Assembly: GCF_012927405.1 (NCBI RefSeq)
Contig: NZ_JABBGM010000002.1
Coordinates: 310,001 to 374,000 of the forward strand
Reading direction: 5' to 3'
Length of the DNA: 64,000 nucleotides
Source of the DNA: Novosphingobium olei
Lineage (GTDB): Bacteria; Pseudomonadota; Alphaproteobacteria; Sphingomonadales; Sphingomonadaceae
The stretch's first letter is position 1, and each line of letters opens with the position of its first letter. Both the position numbers and the translations under genes were made by a program. Below the pieces are notes generated by a model that worked only from the letters and a program-made list of their open reading frames with translations, did not search any database and was not told where the DNA came from. Below are positions 27,222 to 36,832 of the stretch, piece by piece.

Positions 27222-28745
27222 ATGGCGCGCCAGTCCGTCTCTTCCGATCCTGCGCCGCTGGGCAGTGCCGAGGGCTATCTCGCGGCGTTGGGGCTGGTCG
27301 CGCTGATGACGTTGCTCGGCGCGCTGCTTTCGGCGCGGGGCAATCTGGCCGATATCGGGCTGCTCTATCTGGTGCCGGTGATGTTCGCGGCGACGCGGCA
27401 CGGGCTGGTGACCGGGATCGCCACGGGGCTGGTGTCCTCGCTCGCCTACAACTTCTTCTTCATTCCGCCGGTGCTGACGTTCGCGATCCGCGATCCCAGC
27501 CATGCGATCACCGTGCTGGTGCTGCTGGGCGTGGCGGTGGTGGCGAGCCAGATGGCGGCGCGGGTGCGCCAGCAGGCGCGCGCGGCGCAGGACGAGGCGG
27601 GGCGCGAGGCGGCGCTCGCGGGCTTCGCGCGCGTGCTGATGGGAGTCACGCGGCGCGACGAGCTGTGGAGCGTGCTGGCCGGCGAACTGGCGCGGCGCTT
27701 CGACGTGCGGGTGGTGGTGTGCGAGGCGGGGCCGGACGGTGCGGCGCAGCTTGCCGCCTCGGCGCCGCAGGTCGAACAGCTGGACCTGCTCGAGCTGGTG
27801 TCGGCGCAGTGGAGCCTCGACAATGCGCTGGCCGCAGGGCCCGGCGCGGCGACGCCGACCGCGTCGGAATGGCTGTTTCATCCCGTGGTGGAAGGCACGC
27901 GGGCGGTGGCGACGGTGGGCCTTGCCCGGCCAGATGCGACCGCGCCCTTGCGCGCCGAGCGGCTGCCGCTGCTCGCCAGCCTGATCGACCAGGCGAGCCT
28001 CGCCCATGCGCGGATCGCGCTGGAGGACGAGATGGTCGCACTCGGCCGAGTGCAGGAACGCGATGCTTTGCGCGGGGCGCTGCTGTCGTCGCTGGGGCAC
28101 GACTTGCGCACGCCGCTGACCACGCTGCTGGGCTCGCTGCGCGCGCTCGAGGCGGGACAGGCGGGGGCTTCGCTGGCCGTGGCGCGCGGCGCGGCGGAGC
28201 GGCTCGACCGGTTCATCTCCAACCTGCTCGACATGGTGCGGATCGAAAGCGGCACGGTGGAAGGCACGCGCGAGGCGGTGGACCTGGGCGAAGCGGTGGC
28301 GGCGGCGCTGGACGACTTGCGCGGCGGCGCGGGGGCTGCGCGCGTGGCGGTGGCGGTGCCGGACGACCTGCCTCTGGTGCTGGCCGATGCGCGGCTGCTG
28401 CACCATTGCCTGATCAACCTGATCGACAACGCGCTGCGGCATGGCAGCGAGGGCGGCGTGACGGTGGAGGCGCTGGCGGGCGGGGACGGGGCGGTGGAAC
28501 TCGCGGTGCTCGATCGCGGACCGGGCCTGCCGCCGGGCAGCGAGACGCGCGTGTTCGGCCAGTTCGAGCGGCTCGAAGGATCCGACCGCGTCGGCGGCAC
28601 CGGGCTCGGCCTTGCCATCGTGCGCGGCTTTGCCGAAGCGATGGGGGTGCAGGCGCTCGCCGCAAATCGCGCCGACGGGCCGGGCGCGCGCTTCGTGTTG
28701 CGCTTTCCGCCCGCGCTGCTGCGGCGCGTGGAGGCGGCGGAATGA
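27222..28745 (+). CDS. KdpD-like sensor histidine kinase lacking the N-terminal KdpD domain
   Basis: The 507-residue protein matches the C-terminal half of KdpD: a DUF4118 membrane region (about 20-115, with LYLVPVMFAATRHGLVTG and NFFFIPPVLTFAI), a GAF-like region (about 145-275), a HisKA domain with His293 in SSLGHDLRTPLTTLLGSLRA and a HATPase domain (LINLIDNALRHG, GGTGLGLAIVRGF). Full KdpD proteins are near 900 residues and carry an N-terminal KdpD/Usp module that is absent here. It overlaps the regulator gene by ATGA. No kdpFABC is in the window, so the signal and target are not certain. Confidence 0.85.
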   Translation: MARQSVSSDPAPLGSAEGYLAALGLVALMTLLGALLSARGNLADIGLLYLVPVMFAATRHGLVTGIATGLVSSLAYNFFFIPPVLTFAIRDPSHAITVLVLLGVAVVASQMAARVRQQARAAQDEAGREAALAGFARVLMGVTRRDELWSVLAGELARRFDVRVVVCEAGPDGAAQLAASAPQVEQLDLLELVSAQWSLDNALAAGPGAATPTASEWLFHPVVEGTRAVATVGLARPDATAPLRAERLPLLASLIDQASLAHARIALEDEMVALGRVQERDALRGALLSSLGHDLRTPLTTLLGSLRALEAGQAGASLAVARGAAERLDRFISNLLDMVRIESGTVEGTREAVDLGEAVAAALDDLRGGAGAARVAVAVPDDLPLVLADARLLHHCLINLIDNALRHGSEGGVTVEALAGGDGAVELAVLDRGPGLPPGSETRVFGQFERLEGSDRVGGTGLGLAIVRGFAEAMGVQALAANRADGPGARFVLRFPPALLRRVEAAE

Positions 28746-29434
28746 GCGCGGGGCGCAGCATCCTGGTGGTGGACGACGAGCCCGAGATCCGCGCGCTGCT
28801 GGCAGGCGCGCTGGCGGGCGCGGGCTACGTCGTGGAGGAGGCGGGCGATGCGCGCGCTGCGCTTGCCGCGCACCATGCGGGCGGGCACGCGCTGGTGCTG
28901 CTCGACCTGGGCCTGCCCGATCGCGACGGGCTGGAGCTGGTGCCGCTGCTGAAGCGCGCGGGCGCGGCGGTGGTGGTCGTCTCGGCGCGCGATGCGGTGG
29001 CCGAAAAGGTCGCCGCGCTGGACCTTGGCGCCGACGATTATGTCACCAAGCCGTTCGATGCGGCCGAAGTGCTGGCGCGCGTGCGCACCGCGCTGCGCCA
29101 CCGCGTTGCGCCTGAAGCGAGCGCGAACGTGGTGCGCTTTGGCGGGACGTGCGCGATCGACCTGGTGGCGCGGCGCGTGACGCGCGATGGCGCCGAGGTG
29201 CACCTGGCGCCCAAGGAGTACGCGCTGCTCGCCATGCTGGCGACGCACGGCGGCAAGGTGCTGACCCACGCGCAACTGCTGCGCGAGATCTGGGGGCCGG
29301 GACACGAAAGCGACGTCGAATACTTGCGCGTGGCCGCGCGCGGCATCCGTCGCAAGCTGGAAGGCGGGGCGGGCGATGCGCCCTCTGCGGTGCGCAACGA
29401 ACCGGGTGTTGGCTACCGCCTCGCCATCGACTGA
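28742..29434 (+). CDS. kdpE: OmpR/KdpE-type response regulator
   Basis: The 230-residue protein has a receiver domain (ILVVDDEPEIR, phosphoacceptor Asp55 in VLLDLGLPDRDG, Lys103 in DDYVTKPF) and a winged-helix DNA-binding domain (about 130-228, LAPKEYALLAMLATHGGKVL, NEPGVGYRLA). It is translated from an ATGA overlap with the KdpD-like kinase, its obvious partner. KdpE normally activates kdpFABC under potassium limitation; the symbol is given by resemblance and pairing. Confidence 0.85.
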   Translation: MSAGRSILVVDDEPEIRALLAGALAGAGYVVEEAGDARAALAAHHAGGHALVLLDLGLPDRDGLELVPLLKRAGAAVVVVSARDAVAEKVAALDLGADDYVTKPFDAAEVLARVRTALRHRVAPEASANVVRFGGTCAIDLVARRVTRDGAEVHLAPKEYALLAMLATHGGKVLTHAQLLREIWGPGHESDVEYLRVAARGIRRKLEGGAGDAPSAVRNEPGVGYRLAID

Positions 29435-29894
29435 GCGCGGCGGCGCTCCGCGCGTGCCCGATAGACTACGGCATTCGCGAAGTCTTGTGGCGCAATTGTT
29501 TCCGCGATGCGGGATTGTCGCGAATCGTGCGGTAAACCGCTGATTTACGTTAATAACGCTCTAACTTTGTGTCCCAGCCCGGGAATAGATCCATCCGTGC
29601 GCATTTCCGCATCGCTTCGGACTTTTTTCTGCACGGACATTTTCAGACCTTTTTCATCAACTTGGGAAAAAGCAGACAAGATAAAGTAACCTTAGTTATG
29701 GTGAATTGAGACTACAGGTAAGTTGTCGCCTCCCTAACTGACCAATAGGTAATCGCCGGTCATAGAGAGTTAACGTTTAGAAAGATTCTAGGCAGTCGCG
29801 GGGGCGGGACAGGCCAGTGGGCTCGGCAAGTGGCCGAAGCTCATTAACCAATATGCCCTTCGTCGACCGGCACTGCGGCACAGGGGGCATTATC
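29435..29894 (+). promoter_or_regulatory. AT-rich upstream region of the VCBS/RTX adhesin
   Basis: The 460-bp gap between kdpE and the adhesin gene holds no convincing gene. The segment 29540-29800 is much richer in A and T than its surroundings and contains GTTAACGTTTAGAAAGATTC. It very probably carries the adhesin promoter and regulator sites, but I cannot assign a -35/-10 pair with confidence. Confidence 0.5.
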
Positions 29895-32800
29895 ATGGCG
29901 ACCACGAGCACGACACCGAGCGTCAACACCACCTCGATGTTCAACACGCCGCAGGCGGTTGACGATACCTACAGCTACACGCAGTCGCAGCTCGAAGGGC
30001 TGGCCAGCAACGGCATCGTCACGCTGTCGCTCGACGTCATGGCCAACGACCTTGGCGGCGCGGCCAAGGACCTGTGGGCGGTGGTCGACCAGGAAGACAC
30101 CGGCCCCGTCACCTACTCCGCCGCGGAAACCGCCGACCTGATCTCGAAGGACGCCAACTACGAGTGGAAGACCACGCGGCCCGGCACCAAGGTGGCCGTG
30201 GTCAACGGCAAGCTGTCCTACCAGATGGACGCGAGCGCGATGGCGGTGATCAAGGCGCTGCCCCCCGGCCAGACCGTGACCGACGTGATCTCGTACTCGA
30301 TCCGCCTTGCCAACGGCACGCTGAGCGTCGCCGAAGTGACGATCACCATTGCCGGCACCAACGATGCCGCGGTGATCACCGGAACCTCGGCGGTTACCAT
30401 CACCGAAACCGATTCCGCCCTTTCGGCCGGCGGCAAGCTCAACGTCACCGACGTCGACACCGGCGAGGCGAAGTTCCAGGTCCAGAGCAACGTCGCGGGC
30501 AACCACGGCTACGGCACGTTCTCGATCGATGCGAACGGCAACTGGACCTACAGCGCCGGCGCCCACAACGAATTCGCCGCCGGGCAGAGCTACACCGACA
30601 GCGTGACGGTGAAGTCCATCGACGGGACCAGCCAGGTCATCACCGTGACCATCCTGGGCACCAACGATGCGCCGGTGGTTTCGGGCGCGGTGACCGGCAC
30701 GGCGACCGAAGGCGGCGCGAGCTCGACGCTCAATGCCCTTGCCAACGCCAGCGACGTCGACCTCGGCGCCTCGCTTTCGGTGACCAACGTGCCCGGCACG
30801 CTGCCCGCGGGCGTGACCTACAACGCTGCGACGCACAGCTTCTCGTTCGATCCGTCGAACAACGCCTATGACTACCTCGCCGCCGGCGCCACGGCGACCG
30901 TGACGGTGACCTATGGCGTTACCGACGGCACCGCGACCGTGCCCGCCTCGGTCAGCTGGACGATCACCGGCACCAACGATGCCGCCATCATCACCGGCAG
31001 CACGGGCGCAACGCTGACCGAAAGCGACGCGGCGCTGAACGCCAGCGGCAAGCTGGATGCGAGCGACGTCGACAGCTCGGCCGCGTTCGTCGCGCAGACC
31101 AACGTCGCCGGTGACCACGGCTACGGCACGTTCTCGATGGATGCCGCTGGCAACTGGACCTACGCCGCCGGTGCGCACAACGAATTCGCCGCCGGGCAGA
31201 CCTACACCGACAGCGTGACGGTCGCGACCGCCGATGGCACCAGCCAGGTCATCACCGTGACCATCAACGGCACCAACGACGCGGCGGTCATAACTGGCAC
31301 GTCGTCCGCCGACCTCACCGAAAGCGATGCGGCGCTCAGCGCGAGTGGCAAGCTCGACGTGACCGACGTCGACAGCTCGGCAACGTTCGTCGCGCAGACC
31401 AACGCTGCGGGCGACCACGGCTATGGCACGTTCTCGATCGATGCGAACGGCAACTGGACCTACGCCGCTGGCGCTCACAACGAATTCGTTGCCGGCCAGA
31501 CCTATACCGACAGCGTCGTGGTGAAGACCATCGACGGCACCGAGCAGACGCTGAGCGTGACGATCCACGGCACCAACGATGCTGCCGTGATCACCGGCAC
31601 GGCATCGGCCGAAGGCGACGAGACCGACGCGGCGCTGACGCTGGGCGGCAAGCTCTCGGCGACCGACGTCGACAGCTCGGCCGACTTCCAGGCGGGTACG
31701 CTCGCCGGATCGCACGGTTCGTTCACCATCGCCGCCGACGGCACGTGGAGCTACACCGCCGACAGCGCCTACGATGCGCTGAACGTGGGCGACAGCGTGA
31801 CCGACAGCGTCGTGGTGAAGACCATCGACGGCACTGAGCAGACGCTGAGCGTGACGATCCACGGCACCAACGATGCCGCCGTCATCACCGGCACGGCCTC
31901 GGCCGAAGGTGACGAAACCGACGCCGCGCTGACGCTGGGTGGCAAGCTCTCGGCGAGCGACGTCGACAGCTCGGCCGACTTCCAGGCGGGCACGCTCGCC
32001 GGATCGCACGGCTCGTTCACCATCGCCGCCGACGGCACCTGGAGCTACACGGCCGACAGCGCGAACGATGCGCTCAACGTGGGCGACAGCGTCACCGACA
32101 GCGTCGTGGTGAAGACCATCGACGGCACCGAGCAGACGCTGAGCGTGACGATCCACGGCACCAACGATGCTGCCGTGATCACCGGCACGGCATCGGCCGA
32201 AGGCGACGAGACCGACGCGGCGCTGACGCTGGGCGGCAAGCTCTCGGCGACCGACGTCGACAGCTCGGCCGACTTCCAGGCGGGTACGCTCGCCGGATCG
32301 CACGGTTCGTTCACCATCGCCGCCGACGGCACCTGGAGCTACACCGCCGACAGCGCCTACGATGCGCTGAACGTGGGCGACAGCGTGACCGACAGCGTGG
32401 TGGTGAAGACCACCGACGGCACCGAGCAGACGCTGAGCGTGACCATCCACGGCACCAACGATGCGCCGGTGGTTGCTGCTGCGCTGACGGCGGCGGCCAA
32501 CGAGGATGGCGCCGCGTTCAACCTCGACCTGCTGGGCGGGGCGAGCGATGTCGACAACGCGAACCTGCATGTTTCGGACGTGACCGGCCTGGTCGCAGGC
32601 GTGACGCTGTCGGGCGATACGCTGATCGTCGATCCGGCGAATGCGGCGTTCCAGTCGCTGCAGGCGGGCGAGACGCGCGAGATCGTGGTCAGCTACAATG
32701 TCATCGACGGGCAGGGTGGCAGCGTGGCGCAGAGCGCGACGATCACCATCACCGGCACCAACGACGGCGCGACGATCAGTGGTGACACCACCGGTGGCAC

Positions 32801-34994
32801 CGTGGTCGAGGACGGGGTGACCCAGCTGACCGGCCATGTGAGCGTGGCCGATGCCGACCACGACCAGGCGGCGGCGATCGCTGCGAGCGCGACCGGCACG
32901 TACGGCAGCTTCTCGGTCGATGCGGCGGGCAACTGGTCCTACCAGCTCGACAATGCGAGCGCTGCGGTCCAGAGCCTCGCCAACGGGCAGGTGGTCAGCG
33001 AGCAGTCGTTCACCATCGAATCCGCTGACCACTCGGCATCGGTGACGCTGAACTTCTCGGTCCAGGGCACCAACGATGCGCCCAAGGTGACGCTGACCCA
33101 GTCGGCCACCGCGACCGAGGACGGTTCGCCGGTTTCGCTCAATGCGCTGGCGGGCACGTCGGACGTCGATGCGACCGACACGCTTTCGGTGACCTACACC
33201 TCGCTGCCGGCAGGCGTGACGTATGACGCGACGACGCACCAGTTCACGCTGGATCCGACCAATGCGGCGTTCCAGCACCTGGCCGCCGGGGCGACCGACA
33301 CGGTCACGGTGAACTATGGCGTGAGCGACGGCACCACCACGACGCCGAGCAGCCTTTCGTTCAAGGTGACCGGCGTCAACGATGCCGCCTCGATCAGCGT
33401 GGACAGTGCGGTCACCAACGACCGCGCGGTGACCGAAACGGGTGTGGCCGCAGGCGATGCGAACGCTTCGGGCAAGCTGCTGGTGACCGACGTCGACGAT
33501 GGCCAGGCCGCGTTCCAGACCCCGGCTTCGCTGGCGGGCACGTATGGCACCTATACGTTCAATGCCACGACCGGCAGCTGGACCTACACGCTCGACAACA
33601 CCAAGGCGGCGACGCAGGCGCTGACCGCGTCGCAGACGGTGCACGATCACCTGACGGTGGTTTCGGCCGACGGCACCGCGACGCACGACATTGCGGTCAC
33701 GGTAACCGGCGCCAACGATGCCGCCACGATCACCGTGGATGCGACGGTGGCGAACGACCGTGCGGTGACGGAAGCGGGCGGTCTTGCCAATGCGACCGCA
33801 GGCGATGCGAGCGCTGCGGGCAAGCTGCTGGTGACCGATCCGGATTCTGGCCAGGCCGCGTTCCAGACGCCGGCTTCGCTGGCGGGCACGTATGGCACCT
33901 ATACGTTCAACGCCACGACTGGCAGCTGGACCTACACGCTCGACAACACCAAGGCCGCGACACAGGCGCTGACCGCGTCGCAGACGGTGCAGGATCACCT
34001 GACGGTGGTTTCGGCCGACGGCACGGCATCGCACGACATCGCGGTGACGGTGACCGGCGCCAACGACACGGCGACGTTCGGTGGCACCAGCACCGGTTCG
34101 GTCACCGAGGACAGCACCACGCTGACCAGTGCGACCGGCACGCTGTCCGTGACCGATCCGGACCTGAACCAGGCGAGCTTCGTGGCGCAGACCAACGCGG
34201 CGGGCACGTACGGTTCGCTCTCGATCAACTCGGCCGGTGCGTGGACCTATACCATCGACAACACCAAGTCGGGCTTCGCAACGCTCAACACCGGCACGAC
34301 CGCGCACGACATCTTCACCGTGCAGTCGGCCGATGGCACGACGACGACGATCGACGTGAGCGTGGTGGGTAACACCGATGTGACGCTGGCGGCGGTGCAG
34401 ACGGCGAGCGGCGATCCGAACGACTTCGACTCGCAGGGTGCTGCCGGGGACATCAAGTTCCAGGGCAACGGTCAGTCGGCCGATACGGTCTATGGCGGTC
34501 CGGGCAACGACACCATCAACGGCAACAGCGGCAACGACACCCTGTACGGTGGTTCGGGTGACGACAAGCTGGACGGTGGCGCCGACAACGACACGATCTA
34601 TGGCGGGTCGGGCAACGACACGATCACCGGCGGTAACAATGTCGACGTCCTCATCGGTGGCTGGGGAGCGGATACGCTGACCGGCAACCAGGGCAACGAC
34701 ACGTTCAAGTTCCTGAGCGCTCTCGACCGCGGCGACACGATCACCGACTTCACGCACGCCAATGGCGAGCAGGACAAGATCGACGTGTCCTCGATCGACG
34801 CGGACCAGAACACGGCCGGCTTCCAGCACTTCACCTTCAACGGCACGACGCCGACCGCCAACGGCCTGTGGTACGTGGTGAACGGCAGCGACGTGGTGCT
34901 TTATGGCGATATCGGCGGCAACACCGCGACCATCGAGCTGCATGTCACGCTGACCGGGGTGACCTCGCTGACGGCGGCCGACTTCATTCTCTAA
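29895..34994 (+). CDS. Giant VCBS/RTX-repeat adhesin, type I secreted
   Basis: The 1,699-residue protein is a predicted surface or extracellular adhesin. After an N-terminal region of about 150 residues come some 13 VCBS/cadherin-like repeats, each opening near G-T-N-D-A and containing D-V-D and W-T-Y motifs. Near residues 1530-1605 lie about eight calcium-binding RTX nonapeptides (GGPGNDTI, GNSGNDTL, GGSGDDKL and so on), then a serralysin-type C-terminal secretion domain ending TSLTAADFIL. There is no signal peptide, as expected for type I secretion. The ATG at 29895 follows a G-rich stretch; an upstream ATG at 29817 is less likely. The exporter genes lie immediately downstream, convergent. 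Confidence 0.92.
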   Translation: MATTSTTPSVNTTSMFNTPQAVDDTYSYTQSQLEGLASNGIVTLSLDVMANDLGGAAKDLWAVVDQEDTGPVTYSAAETADLISKDANYEWKTTRPGTKVAVVNGKLSYQMDASAMAVIKALPPGQTVTDVISYSIRLANGTLSVAEVTITIAGTNDAAVITGTSAVTITETDSALSAGGKLNVTDVDTGEAKFQVQSNVAGNHGYGTFSIDANGNWTYSAGAHNEFAAGQSYTDSVTVKSIDGTSQVITVTILGTNDAPVVSGAVTGTATEGGASSTLNALANASDVDLGASLSVTNVPGTLPAGVTYNAATHSFSFDPSNNAYDYLAAGATATVTVTYGVTDGTATVPASVSWTITGTNDAAIITGSTGATLTESDAALNASGKLDASDVDSSAAFVAQTNVAGDHGYGTFSMDAAGNWTYAAGAHNEFAAGQTYTDSVTVATADGTSQVITVTINGTNDAAVITGTSSADLTESDAALSASGKLDVTDVDSSATFVAQTNAAGDHGYGTFSIDANGNWTYAAGAHNEFVAGQTYTDSVVVKTIDGTEQTLSVTIHGTNDAAVITGTASAEGDETDAALTLGGKLSATDVDSSADFQAGTLAGSHGSFTIAADGTWSYTADSAYDALNVGDSVTDSVVVKTIDGTEQTLSVTIHGTNDAAVITGTASAEGDETDAALTLGGKLSASDVDSSADFQAGTLAGSHGSFTIAADGTWSYTADSANDALNVGDSVTDSVVVKTIDGTEQTLSVTIHGTNDAAVITGTASAEGDETDAALTLGGKLSATDVDSSADFQAGTLAGSHGSFTIAADGTWSYTADSAYDALNVGDSVTDSVVVKTTDGTEQTLSVTIHGTNDAPVVAAALTAAANEDGAAFNLDLLGGASDVDNANLHVSDVTGLVAGVTLSGDTLIVDPANAAFQSLQAGETREIVVSYNVIDGQGGSVAQSATITITGTNDGATISGDTTGGTVVEDGVTQLTGHVSVADADHDQAAAIAASATGTYGSFSVDAAGNWSYQLDNASAAVQSLANGQVVSEQSFTIESADHSASVTLNFSVQGTNDAPKVTLTQSATATEDGSPVSLNALAGTSDVDATDTLSVTYTSLPAGVTYDATTHQFTLDPTNAAFQHLAAGATDTVTVNYGVSDGTTTTPSSLSFKVTGVNDAASISVDSAVTNDRAVTETGVAAGDANASGKLLVTDVDDGQAAFQTPASLAGTYGTYTFNATTGSWTYTLDNTKAATQALTASQTVHDHLTVVSADGTATHDIAVTVTGANDAATITVDATVANDRAVTEAGGLANATAGDASAAGKLLVTDPDSGQAAFQTPASLAGTYGTYTFNATTGSWTYTLDNTKAATQALTASQTVQDHLTVVSADGTASHDIAVTVTGANDTATFGGTSTGSVTEDSTTLTSATGTLSVTDPDLNQASFVAQTNAAGTYGSLSINSAGAWTYTIDNTKSGFATLNTGTTAHDIFTVQSADGTTTTIDVSVVGNTDVTLAAVQTASGDPNDFDSQGAAGDIKFQGNGQSADTVYGGPGNDTINGNSGNDTLYGGSGDDKLDGGADNDTIYGGSGNDTITGGNNVDVLIGGWGADTLTGNQGNDTFKFLSALDRGDTITDFTHANGEQDKIDVSSIDADQNTAGFQHFTFNGTTPTANGLWYVVNGSDVVLYGDIGGNTATIELHVTLTGVTSLTAADFIL
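31515..32396. repeat. Three near-identical 294-bp units in the adhesin gene
   Basis: The sequence beginning GTCGTGGTGAAGACCATCGA recurs at 31515, 31809 and 32103, and a variant at 32397, always 294 bases apart (98 residues). The units differ at few positions, far less than the other VCBS repeats, so they were duplicated recently or kept alike by gene conversion. Confidence 0.93.
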
Positions 34995-35015
34995 AGCCGG
35001 GCCGCAAACCAAGGG

Positions 35016-35043
35016 AAAGGGGCTGCTGCGGCGGCCCCTTTTT
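35016..35043 (+). terminator. Rho-independent terminator of the adhesin gene
   Basis: The stem AAAGGGGC/GCCCCTTT with a ten-base loop is followed by a run of T. It begins 22 bases after the adhesin stop codon. Confidence 0.85.
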
Positions 35044-35103
35044 CGTTTGGGGCCGGGTTGGCGTTCAAACCGAGCGGCGCGGGCATGGCCCCGGCGTGGC
35101 GCA

Positions 35104-35140
35104 ACAAAAAAGCCCGAAAGGTTGGTCCCTCCGGGCTTTG
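35104..35140 (-). terminator. Rho-independent terminator of the type I secretion operon
   Basis: On the minus strand AAAGCCCGGAGG and TTTCGGGCTTTTTT form a stem ending in a T run, 25 bases beyond the tolC-like stop codon. With the plus-strand terminator at 35016 it separates the convergent units. Confidence 0.85.
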
Positions 35141-35164
35141 TGCTTGCTGTTCTGTCGCGAGCGC

Positions 35165-36814
35165 TCAGGGGACCGGCAGTTCCTTGACGGCATCGAGCTC
35201 CACCGGGGCGGCGGTGCGCGGCGCGGCGGGATCGCGCAAGGCGCGTGCGCTGGCGCTGCCGAGGGGCAGGCCGTCGATACCGCGCAGCAGGGGCGTGAGC
35301 AGCGGCACGTCGCCGCGATGCTTGACCTTGTCGAAGTGGTCGTCGGGATCGTAGCGCGGCTCGCCCGGCAGCAGCCAGGTCTGTTCGAGCGCACCCATGG
35401 CGGCCAGCACGCGGGCCTGGGCGATGTAGGCGCTGGCCATCGCGCTGTTGTAGTTGCCGCGCGCCAGCAGCAGTTCGCGGGCGAGATCGAGCACGTCGAG
35501 CGTGGTGCGGAGCCCCGCCTTTTCCTGCAGCAGGGCACCGTCATAGGCGCGGCGGGCCGATTCCACCGCGCTGGCATAGCGATCGACCGCGGCGCCGAGC
35601 GCCTTCCAGTCATCCCAGGCGGCGGCGAGCGTGGCGCGGTTTTCGCGCAGGGCCGCATCGATCAGGCGCCAGTCGGAATCGTTGGCGGCGATCGCCTCGC
35701 CCACGCGGGCCTGGCGCAGGCCGCTTTCGTAGATCGGGCCGGACAGGACGACCTGGCCGGAAAAGTCGCGCTGGTCGCGGCGGGGGATCGCCCCGAACAG
35801 GCTCTGCACGTTCCAGCCGTTGACGTAATCCGCCTGTCCCTTCAGGTCGACCCGCGGCATCAAGTCCGCCTTGGTGGATTCAAGGCTGGCGCGGCTGATC
35901 TTTTCGCGTTCCTGCGCGGCAATGAGCACGGGGTTGTGGCCTTCGGCATAGGCGTAGGCCGCTTCGAGCGAGTCCGCGGGAAGGCGCAGCGGGTTGGGCG
36001 CGGCAAGGGCGCCGGCGGGAGCACCGATCATGCGCAGGAACGTCGCTTCGCCCGCCGCCGCATCGCGCTGCGCGGTGAAGACTTGCGCGCGGCCGAGTTC
36101 GACGCGGGTTTCGACCTGCTCGACATCGGTGGAGGTCACCTCGCGCCGCTTGAGCCGAGCGCGGTTATCGGACAGTTCCTGTTCCAGCGTAGCGAGGTTG
36201 TCGCGCGCAATGGCCACGGCGGCGCGATCGCGCAGCAGGCCGACATAGGCGCCGATCGCATCGAGCAGGGCCTGTTGTTCGGCCGAGCGCATGACCTGCC
36301 GCTGGTAGCCGAGCTGGGCCAGGGCATAGCGTTCCGACGCGGCGTTGCGGCCAAAGGTGAAGATCGGCTGGGTGAGGACGGCGGTGGTGGTGAGACTGCG
36401 CGTCGTGTTGTCGGACCACCCGTTGCCCGGCTTGCGCAGGCCCGAGCGGGTGATGTCGTAGCCCACCTGGTAATCGAGCCGTGGGCCGAAGGCGGCGCGG
36501 GCCTGGGGCACGCGGTAATCGATCCCGCGCAGCGCAGCGCGCTGGGCAAGGACGGTGGGGCTGGTCCAGTAGGCCAGCCTGAGCGCCTGCGGCAGGGCAT
36601 CGACCGGGGTGCCGGCGCGCGATGCTTCGGCAATGTCGGCGGGCGTGCCGCCGGGAAGGTCGGGCGAATAGCGCAGCGCGCTTTCGGGGGCGGGCGCGGG
36701 CGGGCCCATTTCCGATGGGGCCAACGCGGGCTGACTTGGTGCATCCTGGGCGCGGGCGGCGAGCGGGCTCGCCACCAGTGCTGCCCCGGCGAGCAGTAGT
36801 GTCTTCACGTGCAT
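35165..36814 (-). CDS. TolC-family outer-membrane channel of the type I secretion system
   Basis: The 549-residue protein has a signal peptide (cut near AARAQ) and the repeated alpha-helical architecture of TolC family efflux/secretion channels, with two OEP-like halves (YWTSPTVLAQRAALRGIDYR; EGHNPVLIAAQEREKIS). It forms the outer-membrane duct for the adjacent ABC/HlyD exporter. ATG 36814 is chosen because GGGGGGA directly precedes it and the signal peptide then starts at the N-terminus. It is the last gene of the operon; a terminator follows. Confidence 0.9.
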   Translation of the reverse strand: MHVKTLLLAGAALVASPLAARAQDAPSQPALAPSEMGPPAPAPESALRYSPDLPGGTPADIAEASRAGTPVDALPQALRLAYWTSPTVLAQRAALRGIDYRVPQARAAFGPRLDYQVGYDITRSGLRKPGNGWSDNTTRSLTTTAVLTQPIFTFGRNAASERYALAQLGYQRQVMRSAEQQALLDAIGAYVGLLRDRAAVAIARDNLATLEQELSDNRARLKRREVTSTDVEQVETRVELGRAQVFTAQRDAAAGEATFLRMIGAPAGALAAPNPLRLPADSLEAAYAYAEGHNPVLIAAQEREKISRASLESTKADLMPRVDLKGQADYVNGWNVQSLFGAIPRRDQRDFSGQVVLSGPIYESGLRQARVGEAIAANDSDWRLIDAALRENRATLAAAWDDWKALGAAVDRYASAVESARRAYDGALLQEKAGLRTTLDVLDLARELLLARGNYNSAMASAYIAQARVLAAMGALEQTWLLPGEPRYDPDDHFDKVKHRGDVPLLTPLLRGIDGLPLGSASARALRDPAAPRTAAPVELDAVKELPVP

Positions 36815-36832
36815 TCCCCCCTGATCCCTCAC

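Noticed and set aside
29844..35012. A 1,722-residue open frame on the minus strand opposite the adhesin gene
   Set aside because: It is the antisense shadow of a GC-rich repetitive gene; it has no recognisable domains and no binding site, while the plus strand has clear VCBS and RTX motifs.
35058..36799. Long plus-strand frames opposite the tolC-like gene
   Set aside because: They overlap a clear TolC-family protein antisense and lie beyond the adhesin terminator, with no domain features.
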